From the NCBI GenBank assembly GCA_029962745.1, contig CM057152.1, positions 21,489,280 to 21,553,279 of the forward strand: a DNA stretch of 64,000 bases, given 5' to 3'. Positions 1 to 10,202 of this stretch are shown piece after piece. The notes beneath the pieces are model-generated. The model had not been told where the DNA came from and made no database searches. It saw only the letters and a list, made by a program, of their open reading frames with translations. Numbering within the stretch: the stretch's first letter is position 1; each line of letters opens with the position of its first letter. The position numbers and the translations under genes were made by a program. The DNA comes from Echinometra lucunter. Its lineage: Eukaryota > Echinodermata > Echinoidea > Camarodonta > Echinometridae.

Positions 1-53
1 GCCATTTGAATTTGTGCATCTAGAATTAGAGCAACAGGGAGTTCCGATTTCAG
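1..53 (+). CDS. Possible internal exon, partial (unrecognised gene)
   Basis: Only one frame is open across the first 53 bases (codons from base 2). It reads PFEFVHLELEQQGVPIS and then meets a possible donor, CAG|GTACTC. It may be an upstream exon of the membrane protein whose last exons lie at 2492-2552 and 4251-4418. However, it ends in phase 1 and the 2492 exon needs a phase-2 predecessor, so the two cannot join directly. Either another exon lies between them or this is not an exon. The same frame also stays open past the donor until a TGA near base 113, so a terminal exon is an alternative. I do not recognise the protein. Confidence 0.3.
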
Positions 54-1080
54 GTACTCTATTTATATACAGACGCCCTACCGAGGTGTCACATGACTCA
101 TGCTGTTGATCATGTTGCATATCTTTTAGTTAGTCTAAGAATGAACAGACCCTGTTTAATGACTTTACTTTCTATTTGCACAATGCATCCTATTTACATT
201 CAATTGTCATACAGCCTTTATTGAAAGTCTTTGTCAGACCCCTTTTCACACTTTTCATCTAGCAATGATTTCTAAATATTTTTGTATATCCATTCTCATG
301 GAACCAATAGAAAGAGTGTTAAACTTTCTACTTCCTCTGAATGCATTTTGTACTATGAATGGCTGGAGAGATGTGTTATAAAAAGTATTTGTGTTTAAGT
401 AAAATCCTGAAACGAGCTACTGGTAAACTAATTAGTTTGGTAAAGGTAAAAAGAAATCTACTTTAGATGTGAATATGTTGGAATGGTGGGGCAAACTAGG
501 ATATTACAAGCCTCCTTCCACAATTTGATCATTCAAGATTATGATTGTCTACCTGAATTAACTTTTCTTTTGAAAGACAATGATTTATCTTAAAAAACTG
601 GACAATAATGATGAATTTCATTTGGTAGACTCAGATATCAGATTTCACTATGTTCCATACTGATACCACGGAAGATATTCCAGTAGTATCAGAAAATTTG
701 GATCCTAACTACCATGACTAAAAAAAGGAATATTAGTGTCTAAATAATTTCAAGGACAACTCAGTTGACTTTTTACACCCTTTTCCTCTTCTTTTCTCCA
801 TTTATCCGTCACCTACTAATAGCCATAAGGACATTAATTCCTGTGACTAAACATAGAAGTAATGCCCTTCTGTTTCCCAGCAGACATCACGTTCCTCCTC
901 GTTGGGTCTCTTCCGCCCTCTTTCTTTCCTCTCCTTCTTTTGGGTCAGGAGTCAAATACCTTCTTGATGGGGGGATAATTGACAGTCTGGAAATTGATTA
1001 TTACCTATAGACAGAACCCCAAATCTAATTAGCTTCAGGTTGAAGGTCTCTCAACGTACATGTATATGGAATATTACGTG

Positions 1081-1175
1081 GTAATAATAATAATAATAAT
1101 AATAATACATAGGATTTCTATAGCGTCTTTTCCATTTTGATTAAATGCTCAAGGTGCTTTAAAAAAAAATACAGA
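1081..1175 (+). repeat. AT-rich retroposon-like 3' end with (TAA)n
   Basis: An (ATA/TAA)n run at about 1083-1107 is followed by a tract containing ctatagcgtcttttcc and caaggtgcttta. This combination of a trinucleotide tail beside a tatagcgc-type core recurs at 6079-6175. It looks like the 3' end of a dispersed non-LTR retroposon, but the full element cannot be delimited. Confidence 0.35.
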
Positions 1176-1786
1176 TAAACAAAGAATGCCTAACAACATT
1201 ACAACACAGAAAAGAAAAAGAAAATGTTCTGCAAGAAGAGCTGTAATTGTCAAAGCAATTTAACCACTTATTTCAGATTTCTTGTTGTTGCAAACACACA
1301 AATCATTTTCATCTTGGAGAACATTTTTGTTATCAATACCAAGAATGTCAATTTGTTGTATTATTTTGCTGTTTATTTGAATAATTGGAAATAAATGTGT
1401 TTGAAATGATTGCATTGAATTGAATTCTGCCTATTAAATTTTGTCACAATCTTTTGACTCTTTTTCTCTGTCTTTAAAAAGCTCTTGTCTTTACATTTTG
1501 TTATATCTACTCTTTTTATTTTGTCATTATGCTCTTGATTTTTCTCTCCTTAGTTTGCTGAAAATATCTAAAATTCTGTTCCTCCCCAAACACGAGTTTC
1601 TTTAAAAAAATTGAAGTTTAATGCCTTTATTTCTCAATAACAATAATAATGATGATAATGATAATAATGATAACAAAGACAACAATAATAGTAATAAAAA
1701 TAAAAATAATAAATATTGATATTGATGAAATCATTTGGGTTTTATTCATCTTGGTTAGCCACATTCGTATTACTGTTGCTCTTCTA

Positions 1787-2108
1787 AAGTGTGGTTTTCA
1801 CAGGGCACGTGTACGACTTGCGAAGGATGTGAATGTCTAAAAATGGCGAAGTCTAACATTCGCATTTTATGCTCCAAAAGTTCGCCTAACATGCACAGGG
1901 GTTCGGAAGCATCGCCAATTGTTCGTTTTTAGTTCGGCAGAATTATAGAAAAAGTTTGAAATTTTTGCGAACGGTTCCTGCATCCCTCGAGCAATAACTG
2001 ACAAGGCTTCCGAACCTCCGCCCAAGTTTGGCGAATTTTCGAAGCATAAATTTTTTTCAATATTCGCATCCTTCGCAAAACATACGCGTGCCCGTGAAAA
2101 CCGCACTT
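1787..2108. mobile_element. MITE with about 48-bp terminal inverted repeats
   Basis: The left end (about 1787-1835, starting AAGTGTGGTTTTCAC) is the imperfect reverse complement of the right end (about 2060-2108, ending GTGAAAACCGCACTT). The total is 322 bp with no credible coding capacity. A TA lies just outside the left end and at the right boundary, compatible with a TA target duplication of the Tc1/mariner type, but the exact ends are ambiguous by a base or two. The right end abuts the tail of the SINE at 2110-2277. Confidence 0.75.
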
Positions 2109-2109
2109 A

Positions 2110-2277
2110 ACATGCAGGCCCTGTATTGCCAGGTACCCATTCAATACACCTGCATGGAGAGGGACATAATGTGGGCAAAACACCTTGTTCAAAGATGTGA
2201 ACAAGAAGAAAGGATCGAACCCAGGACCTCTCAAATGAGAGGCAAGAGCCTTCACCACTATACCACAGTGCTCCCAC
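2110..2277 (-). mobile_element. tRNA-derived SINE
   Basis: On the - strand the element begins with a tRNA-like head. An A box TGGTATAGTGGTGAAGGC (complement of 2248-2264) is followed by an anticodon-arm-like hairpin and then a B box GGTTCGATCC (complement of 2212-2221). These are internal RNA polymerase III promoter elements at the spacing expected of a tRNA. The unrelated body continues towards 2110 and includes a gggtacctggcaatacagg segment. No acceptor-stem closure or 3' tRNA end is present, so this is a SINE and not a functional tRNA gene. Confidence 0.75.
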
Positions 2278-2491
2278 AATCCTTGATTCTAAAATGAAAA
2301 TAATATTTTGAATCTTGGTCCTAATTTCCATAGCATTATGCTACTCAAATGGTTGCTTCTAATATCTCTCCCTCATTTATCCAGGACCTCTGAATTTCCG
2401 GCCTTGCAGGGAGTTATATCTGACTGTGAGAGTATCACTTGACCAACTGCTGGACATAATTTTCATTCTCATTCTTGACCATTCACCAAAG

Positions 2492-2552
2492 AAGGATGTA
2501 TGTGAAAATTGCAGCCGTTGCCTGTATCGTACTTTTCTCAATTGTCGGTTTG
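2492..2552 (+). CDS. Internal exon of unrecognised small membrane protein
   Basis: A 61-base exon flanked by a pyrimidine-containing acceptor ending CAAAG and a consensus donor G|GTAAGT. It reads RMYVKIAAVACIVLFSIVGL, a strongly hydrophobic, transmembrane-like segment. It ends exactly on a codon boundary (phase 0) and the next exon at 4251 begins in phase 0, so the frame carries across the roughly 1.7-kb intron. The matching phase and hydrophobic continuation are the main support. A second AG three bases downstream could serve as an alternative acceptor. The family is not recognised. Confidence 0.6.
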
Positions 2553-3539
2553 GTAAGTAGCAGAAGTGTGTGCAAAAAAATAAAACAAAAGAAAAGAAAA
2601 AGAAAAACAAAAATGTAATCAAAAACAGGACAATACAAAGCAGATAAGAAAGGAAAAGGAAAATATCCTGCCCTTATTTTTCATAATCATTATTGATCAT
2701 TTATGGGAGGGGGGATGCTGCTGTGAACCATGTGCATCCCTCATCTTTACATGAATGATTACAGGTTATTTAGAAATGAAGATTCTGCTCCGTTTTCATT
2801 TCCCTCCCTACACTGCAGATACTGCTGCAGACTGTAGATCCTTGCAAATATGATTATCTAACCATTAGGTGATCTCAAGCCAGAATATTATCATCACCCG
2901 TAAAATAGCAAATAAGATACTCAAATACTAGTTACTTTTTCAGCATGTTCATTTTTATGCATTAAATAGTTTATGTCTCCAAGTAATAGAAACAATTTCT
3001 TTGAAAAGGATAATACTTTAAATTGGATTTAAAAATCAGGGCACATAATTATAAAATACTTCTCTTAACACAGAATCTATCCCACAGGGTTTTCCAAAGC
3101 ACTACTGTTTGGAAGCGACACAAAAATTAAAGTCAAAGAGAAAGTGGATTAATCTTTAAATACCCTTTTCGTAGAATGAAGTTTTTCTGCTTCCTGTTTT
3201 CAAAAATTGCCATTGCATCCCATCTGGTATCTCTCTCTCTTCTCTTTCCTTATTTCACTCTGATAAACAACACTTTGCCTTTCCACTCTTATTTCTGCTC
3301 TTTAAAACACTTCCTGTCATGATCTGAGCTTACCCCTCCTCTACTTCTTTTTCTAAAAATCGCATTTCTTTGAAGTGCCTGTTTTATCACCGTCTTCTTC
3401 TCTTTATGTAATTTCCTCATATTCTTTCTTTCTTTCTCTTTCTGTTGCAGGGCTAGCACCATGATTGTTCTTGGACATTGTGTGGGCTCTATAAGTTTTC
3501 AACATTAATATTATTTTCATCACTTTCTCTTTCATACTC

Positions 3540-4250
3540 TCCTGAATGATCTGTCTCTCTTTATCATATCATTCTCTTATACTCTCTTTCTCTCTCTCTC
3601 TTGCTCTCATACTTTCTTTTTAAACTCTCATTTCCTTCCTCCGCCATACTCTCTGATATACAGTCTCCTACTTTTTCTCCTCTCTCCTTCCTATGCTTTT
3701 ATTCTCTCTATTCTTCTACTCTCTTCATATTTCCATCATTATTCTCTTTCTCTCTTCATCTTTCTTGTATTTTCTCACACATTCACTCCCAAATCCTCTA
3801 TTATAATCTTTCCCTCTTTCGCTTTCATTCTCTCTATTTCTCCTACTCTCTTCATATCTCCATCCTTCTCTCTCTCTCTTTAAACTCTTGTATTTTCTCT
3901 CACAATCTCTCCCAAACCCTGTATTATAATCTTTCCCTCTTTCTCTCTCTCCTCATATGCTTTCATTCTATTTCTTCTACTCTCTTCATATCTCCATCCT
4001 TATTCTCTCTCTCTCTTCATCTCTCTTGTATTTTCTCTCATAATCAATCCCAAACTCTCTACCATAATCTTTCCCCTTTTCTCTCAGAGGCTTTCATTCT
4101 CTCTATTTATCCCTCTCTTTATATCTTCATCCTTATTCTCCCTCTCTCTCCACCTCCCCCCCCCCATCTCTCTCTTCATCTGTTTTGAAGTTTCTCTCAT
4201 AATCACTTCCAAGCTCTCTACCATAATATTTCCTATTTCTCTCTGTGCAG
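3540..4250 (+). repeat. Pyrimidine-rich minisatellite in the last intron
   Basis: Degenerate tandem units of roughly 130-150 bp, almost pure C/T, are built on ctctct runs and recurring phrases such as tattttctctcacaatc, accataatctttccc and cttcatatctccatcc. At least four units are visible (about 3710, 3860, 4000 and 4170). The last unit runs directly into the splice acceptor at 4250, so the repeat supplies the polypyrimidine tract of the terminal exon. Confidence 0.7.
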
Positions 4251-4418
4251 TGGATGTCAGAGGTTGGTTTCTTCACCATGTTTCTCATCGCATCGATGGT
4301 CTTCTCCGCCATGCTGGTGGCGATGGGATTTGATCATGCCATGATTGTATACAGCAAGACCCATGTATCACCGGACAGACGAGCCTCCCGAGTCGCTGAA
4401 CTCAATAAGGACCAGTAA
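4251..4418 (+). CDS. Terminal coding exon of unrecognised membrane protein
   Basis: The acceptor ends TCTCTCTGTGCAG and the following 56 codons end in TAA. The exon begins WMSEVGFFTMFL, continues with a second hydrophobic helix (residues about 6-26 of the exon), then has a charged tail with SPDRRASRVAEL and ends NKDQ. With the 2492 exon this gives two adjacent transmembrane helices and a short, probably cytosolic, basic and serine-containing C-terminus (RRAS resembles a basophilic kinase site, inference only). Codons look coding and the frame joins the previous exon in phase. I could not assign a family, and the upstream exons lie outside the window. The 3' UTR presumably starts at 4419; its end is not clear. 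Confidence 0.7.
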   Translation, partial: WMSEVGFFTMFLIASMVFSAMLVAMGFDHAMIVYSKTHVSPDRRASRVAELNKDQ

Positions 4419-5196
4419 CAACTACAATCAATACAGAGATGTCAGCAACTTTTGCATAAATGCAAGGCACACAAATGCTGCTAAGTGGTATATACAGTGG
4501 TTTCAAAGTTTCATGTCACAAAATAACAGAATTACATTGCAAACTGACACAACACTGAAGTTTTGTGATTTGCAAAAGTGCCTAGCCATGAAGATTGCTA
4601 ACTGGTTCGAGTCTAGTTGCCCATATTTTTTGATAGATTGACTTTACAAATAGTGCCAGGAAGAAGCCTAATCAGCAACATTTCGAGTTTAACTTTTCCA
4701 TATATAATTTCAAATCACTATCAGGACTAAATATTGTACATTTATGGTTGTATAAAGAAGGTAAGCTCAAAAAATCAAGTGAACTTATATAAACTTAGAG
4801 CAGAGTGAAAAAATGTTAATAATATGCTTGTACTTGAAGAATGAACCTAACACTGCCAAAAAGTAACTACCAAAGTTGAATTAACAAAAAGGTAAAAGAG
4901 AACTCTCTTAAAATGGGGGTGCATATTTACTGGTTGATGATATACCCAGTACATGCAAGTGGAAAACCAAAGGAAAAAAAGGGGGTTTTAAGAGACAATC
5001 TCCTTCCCAGTATTACAAAGGTTACTTGTGTTCCTGTAATGAAAAAAGTCAAATGCTTCCAATCAGTCATCAGAGATAAAGAACATTTGTAATCATTATC
5101 TAGGTCTAAAAAATTGAGGTTGCCCAAAATCTTGGAGTACCCCCCCCCCCTCCCAAAAAAAAGATTTGGGATAGAGAAAACTCATATAATTTTTAG
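4419..5196. other. Probable 3' UTR/intergenic sequence
   Basis: AT-rich sequence following the stop codon at 4416-4418. No coding, RNA or repeat structure is recognised apart from a C-run at about 5143-5152. It may contain the 3' UTR of the upstream gene. Confidence 0.3.
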
Positions 5197-5756
5197 TACT
5201 TTCTTGTACTCTGGGGCCAGAATACCAGAAGTGTATCAATAAATTGGTAATCAGGAAGAAACAATCTTCCGTTGCCCCAACCATGAATCAAATCTACTTC
5301 CAGAAAACCATCAAATGCGTACTGGCATAAAATGATGGCTATTATGAAAGCTTCTTTATTACAAAAGCTTCTTTTCTAAGCACAAACAGGTCACGTAATC
5401 AAATAAATGTATAATATGCTGGATTAGCTATATATATATACACTCTAAGATGGCTTAAAGCAGGAAACAGTATTAAGATTATATTACTTTCTTGTACTCT
5501 GGGGCCAGAATACCAGAAGTGTATCAATAAATTTATAATCAGGAAGAAACAATCTTCCGTTGCCCCAACCATGAATCAAATCTACTTCCAGAAAACCATA
5601 AAATGCGTACTTACATAAAATGATGGCTATTACGAAAGCTTCTTTTCTAAGCACAAACAGGTCACATAATTAAATAAAAGTATAATATGCTGGATTAGCT
5701 ATATATATATATACTCTCAAGATGGCTTAAAGCAGGAAACAGTATGAAGATTATAT
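5197..5756 (+). repeat. Direct tandem duplication, 288-bp unit
   Basis: Two adjacent near-identical copies, 5197-5484 and 5485-5756, both starting TACTTTCTTGTACTCTGGGG and ending AAGATTATAT. Copy two is 16 bp shorter because one of two AAGCTTCTT repeats and its spacer is missing, a typical slippage deletion. No coding potential. Confidence 0.92.
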
Positions 5757-6078
5757 TCTGATTCTGTATTTAGATGCCTTGAGAAAATCCTCAGTAGACA
5801 GTAGTCTTTTGAAGTTCTACAAAAAATGGTTATTGCATTTTGCACATGGAATTAGTGATGCAAACTCTCTTTTCTCTAATCATTTCCGCCGCCTTCATGG
5901 TACCAAACCACACCAAAGGATAAGAAAAAGCTGCAATCAAAGGAAAATTATGTATTGTATCTCCTAGTAAATTGAAACAAAGAAAAAGAAACATTTTCAG
6001 TAACATAAGTTTCATAATGAAGGGTACATCCAAGCTACTTTGCCTTTTATAATATAATACCAACCACATCTAAGATTT

Positions 6079-6175
6079 ATTAATAATAATAATGATAATA
6101 ATAACAATAATAATATGCCGTTCTTGTATAGCGCATATAACGTGATATGATATAACGTCTCTATGCGCATAATAC
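6079..6175. repeat. (TAA)n-associated dispersed repeat fragment
   Basis: An AT trinucleotide run is followed by tatagcgcatataacg and, inverted nearby, cgtctctatgcgcata. This resembles the retroposon-like 3' end at 1081-1175. Boundaries are uncertain. Confidence 0.35.
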
Positions 6176-7599
6176 AGGGTGGTGCAGAAAGACTGCAACT
6201 AGTGAGATCTGCCATTTCAACAACACCATTGATACAATATCATGATTGCTAATTTTATCATTTTTCACACAAAATGACACCAAGATCATCAATTTGGGGA
6301 AAAAAGTTTCAATTCTATGGATATTTTTGCGAGGCAATCTCATTTTCAAATTTGCAACTTGTGCAACTACAGTCATGCTTGAATCAGTGAGGAAATTGTG
6401 TATAACGGCTCTCCATACACTAAGCTTCATTGAGAAATACATGACTGCTCCTGCTTTGGAAATGAAGATAACATGAATGAAACACAGATTGTATGAAAAA
6501 CTATCAACTTTTGCAACTTTCTCACCGCTTTGAGCATGACTATACAGTTGCAAGAGTAGCAAATTTTGAAAAATGACACTTCCTCACAAAACCAGCCATC
6601 GAATCAAAACGCCTAATTCAAATTGGATGATCTTTGTGTTTTTTAAACTTGAAAAAAGATTTTCTACCCAGTAAAACAAAAACTAAAAAATACATGATAC
6701 TGTGTTAAAGATGTCTTCGTATTTGAAGATCTCAGATGTTGCATTCTTTCTGGGAAATCCTGCATAATGACGATCATATTAAATTGATAACTCTGCTACA
6801 GCTTGATCAGACCAAACATTTCAAAAAGCTACGTTCATAACACCTCAGAACTTAGTAAGGTACGGTACACCCACAGGATCTCAATTTGCATTTCAGTCTG
6901 AATAAATAACATTACGAAAATCCCTCGTTTAAAATAGACCCCAGCACTTTAGCACATGATCCTATGCATCTTTGGTCGGGTATAGCTACCCGCTATCCAA
7001 ATGACACGCTAAAAGTCTTATCAGTACTAGCATCTTCGCACGAGAGGTACTGGATTTGGATTACGCCTGCACTCCTCATCATCTTACGTAATAGTGTTAA
7101 CAAATTCTTAACACCGCACTGCCTGAAAGGAAATGTGAAATAGGAAATATATCTTTCACCTGTTTTAAGATATTGCCATGTCCAAAAGTCACTCATAATT
7201 TAGATGAAAACCAAAATTAAACTTCGAATGAAGCAAAATGACCCAGAAATTGTGATTCTAGCAACATTTTTAACTCCATAAACTAGCCTGTCGCGCGTGC
7301 ACTAGGCATGTGTAGCCCCAGCGTATTTCTCTTTCTCCCTTCCTCTCTCTCTCTCTCTTATCAAACTGTGAAGGTCGATCGTTTCTCCGGCAAGGTGATT
7401 AATTTGTTCAGCGCTTTTATTTAGGCTTACTACAATCTCAGGTGTCTAGAAGTTGCAAAAATCAAATCGGGGTTTCAGTTTTAAATGATGAGTTTTCGTC
7501 ATGAACTGTTCATACAGTATACGAGTTCATGAGGACTCTAACCTTAACATAATAGTTATAAGCTTGATCTGAATGGGTGAAATCAATTATAATACAATA
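6176..7599. other. Unannotated AT-rich stretch
   Basis: I see no credible exon, RNA gene or element. A CT microsatellite lies at about 7329-7360. Confidence 0.4.
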
Positions 7600-7775
7600 C
7601 AGTGGAACCTTGTTATACAGAACACTGTTATAAGAAACTCTCGTTATAACAAGGTAATTTTGCCGGTCCCATTTCTTTGCATTTTATTGTTTTTTTAGCC
7701 CTGATATAACAAGGTTTCAATATAAAGAGGTAATTTCTTTGGTGCAGAGGAGTTTGTTATAACGAGGTTCGCCTG
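7600..7775. mobile_element. pogo/Tigger-like MITE
   Basis: A 176-bp element starting CAGTGGAACCTTGTTATAC and ending GTTATAACGAGGTTCGCCTG. The ends are imperfect inverted repeats of the CAGTGGAACCTCGTTATAACG type typical of Tigger/pogo elements. It is flanked on both sides by TA (7598-7599 and 7776-7777), the expected target duplication of the Tc1/mariner superfamily. It has no coding capacity, so it is a non-autonomous element. Confidence 0.85.
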
Positions 7776-7777
7776 TA

Positions 7778-9660
7778 TTACACTGTATGTAATAAAACAT
7801 AATGTGCTCTTTGAAAAAAGGGATTTGAACTGAGATACCACTGGCAGAATGAGGTTATGTTATAAAGAACAAACCCTTTTGCTTTTCAGCTACTATATAA
7901 AATCACTTTGTAATAATTTTTGTGAATGATTTGTTGCTTATGATTTTGAGTTGATTTATTGACTAATTTGAACTAATGGTTGTCCAAAGTTGTCCAAAAT
8001 GAAAGAGTGGTGTCATGTTTTGATGACTGTTTCATGTTAGAAAATATCTTGTTTGTAAACTTGTAAATGCTTTTATCATCACGTTTGCTTGGAAAAATGA
8101 TCGTTTTTGAATCTCTGTGCATCTTCTAGACTTGATGATTTCAAGAAAATTTATCAGTAACTAGAAACTACCATGAATTTTATACGCGCAATGTTTGAAT
8201 GCCTATCCTGTTTGGTCCACAGTTGTGTCCCTGTACCTGGGTAAATTTAATCGGTCACTGGAGTTATTTGTCTTACATATTAAAATGCATACATATACCA
8301 TCAATATGCAGCCAGTAAAAGTATTGCTAGAACAGACTCTACATTCATCTTGCTTTATTTATGTGATACTTATGAAAATTAACAGTTTGAACTTGCTTGT
8401 ATTATCATGTACATAATATTTATTGATACAAAGATAAGACTACTGAATAACAATGTAATAGACTGAAATATTTTTAATGAAATTAAATTCAGTAAAAGAA
8501 AAATAAGCCATGAATGTGTTAAACCTCACAGGAAAGTATTCAAAGTATTGATGAGTGTGAAAATTTGTCAGTCACATATTAAGAAAAAAGAATAAATCTT
8601 CGACGATGTGTGATGTTCATATAATATGTAAATTAAATTATTGAAACATATGTGTAAATTGAGCCTTGAGAGTTAACATGTATCAAAGCTACTGAGATGT
8701 AGAAATGTAAGACAATGATGTAACTCCTATATTTATTTGGATTTTCCTTCTATAGCATATGTGGTTGGTCTTGTGTTTTGCTTTTCACATAATGGAGAAA
8801 TATTATAATAAACTATCTGTAATAATATATAAATGGTTGTTCATGTGTTTGAAACTGGAAATATAGTGTTCTAATTGTAGCTATGAGGAAAGTTTTGGTG
8901 CTTTTATTTTCATGTTAATCCAACCCAATTTGTAAATGTAATCTGGATTTCTGCTGGGTGGAAAACATTAAAATACCTCTGAATCCAACAATATTTCAGG
9001 GGAAAAAAACCAACAAAAATACATGATGCCTGGCAATGGATCGAATGGAAAATACGGAATAGCAAAACAAGAGAACCTAATGTGAAATGAGAACTTATGA
9101 ACTGTTGATACAGTGGACAGTAGTTTTTTCAGTCTATGAAAAACCAGAACCATTTTAAATTTCTTGAAGATTTTGATAGTATTCCAACAATGTTTTGATT
9201 TGTAACACAAATGATTCTAAGGAGCTTGGACATATGGGTATACAGACATACATATGAGGTAGTCATTTCAACACTTAAATCAGAATTGTATTTCATTAAG
9301 GTTTTGACTAAGTATAATGCTTAGCCAACTTTAGTATTCAGTTGAATCTCTCAGCTAAGTATTTAATTCTAAAACTAAGATAGCTCTCTAGCAGACTCAA
9401 GTCAATATTTTGGAACCTTAATTGCATGGGCAGACTTGCGCATACCATGTCTACAGCACATCCATAGGGTCATGGTCATGAGGTCGCCTACTTTTGCGTT
9501 ACATGGTGATTCTACCTTCAGTAGTGTACTTCTAACTTTGAAAACTGCTATCTCATAAAGTATTAACCCTATGGTAGCAAAAGTATATATTTTGTGAAAG
9601 GAAATTACAAGACGAATCTAAATATGCACTACAAAATGTCTCATTGTGTAAGATAAAAGA
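7778..9660. other. Unannotated AT-rich stretch
   Basis: Noncoding in appearance. No exon, RNA gene, inverted repeat or tandem repeat that I can support. Confidence 0.4.
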
Positions 9661-10202
9661 ATTGAGTAGAAGAAATAACCAGTTGTCTCACGATGTAGCA
9701 AACGTAGTAGGAAAGCGACGTTTCGTCTGCAAGCTGCTAGACTTCGTCAGGCAATGAGCAAAGACGCTGCTGCGCACGGGTTATATAGCGTCGGGAGCTA
9801 TTGTCTGGCTCCACTCGGGCGTGAGCCGCGCTGTGATTGGCCGGAGCCGCTGGCCAATCAGGGTCCGCGTTGGTGCTTGGTGCCCGCTGGAGCGTGCACC
9901 GCGCGCTGTGAACGGTGGATGCAGTATGCCGTCGGATACTGCATCCACCGTTCACAGCGCGCGGTGCACGCTCCAGCGGGCACCAAGCACCAACGCGGAC
10001 CCTGATTGGCCAGCGGCTCCGGCCAATCACAGCGCGGCTCACGCCCGAGTGGAGCCAGACAATAGCTCCCGACGCTATATAACCCGTGCGCAGCAGCGTC
10101 TTTGCTCATTGCCTGACGAAGTCTAGCAGCTTGCAGACGAAACGTCGCTTTCCTACTACGTTTGCTACATCGTGAGACAACTGGTTATTTCTTCTACTCA
10201 AT
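9661..10202. repeat. Near-perfect 542-bp palindrome, 10-bp spacer
   Basis: The arms 9661-9926 and 9937-10202 (266 bp each) are essentially exact reverse complements around the spacer TGCCGTCGGA. The block is far more GC-rich than its surroundings. Reading outward, each arm has CCAAT motifs (ATTGG 10005-10009 and CCAAT 10023-10027 in the right arm) and then TATATAA (10076-10082), so the structure looks like two divergent promoters. Further out, CTGACGA, a GTCT/AGAC stem and GAAA occur in order (10113-10142), resembling a hammerhead ribozyme core. Long open frames inside are mirror images of each other and are by-products of the palindrome. The near identity of the arms implies recent formation or gene conversion. 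Confidence 0.95.

Noticed and set aside
2212..2277. A tRNA gene on the - strand
   Set aside because: A and B boxes are present but the acceptor stem is not closed and a SINE body follows.
3601..4188. A 195-codon Ser/Leu/Phe-rich frame
   Set aside because: It lies entirely within the C/T minisatellite of an intron; low-complexity artefact.
9737..10126. Four open frames of 83-101 codons in the palindrome
   Set aside because: They are mirror images created by the inverted repeat in GC-rich sequence; no domain or codon bias supports a protein.
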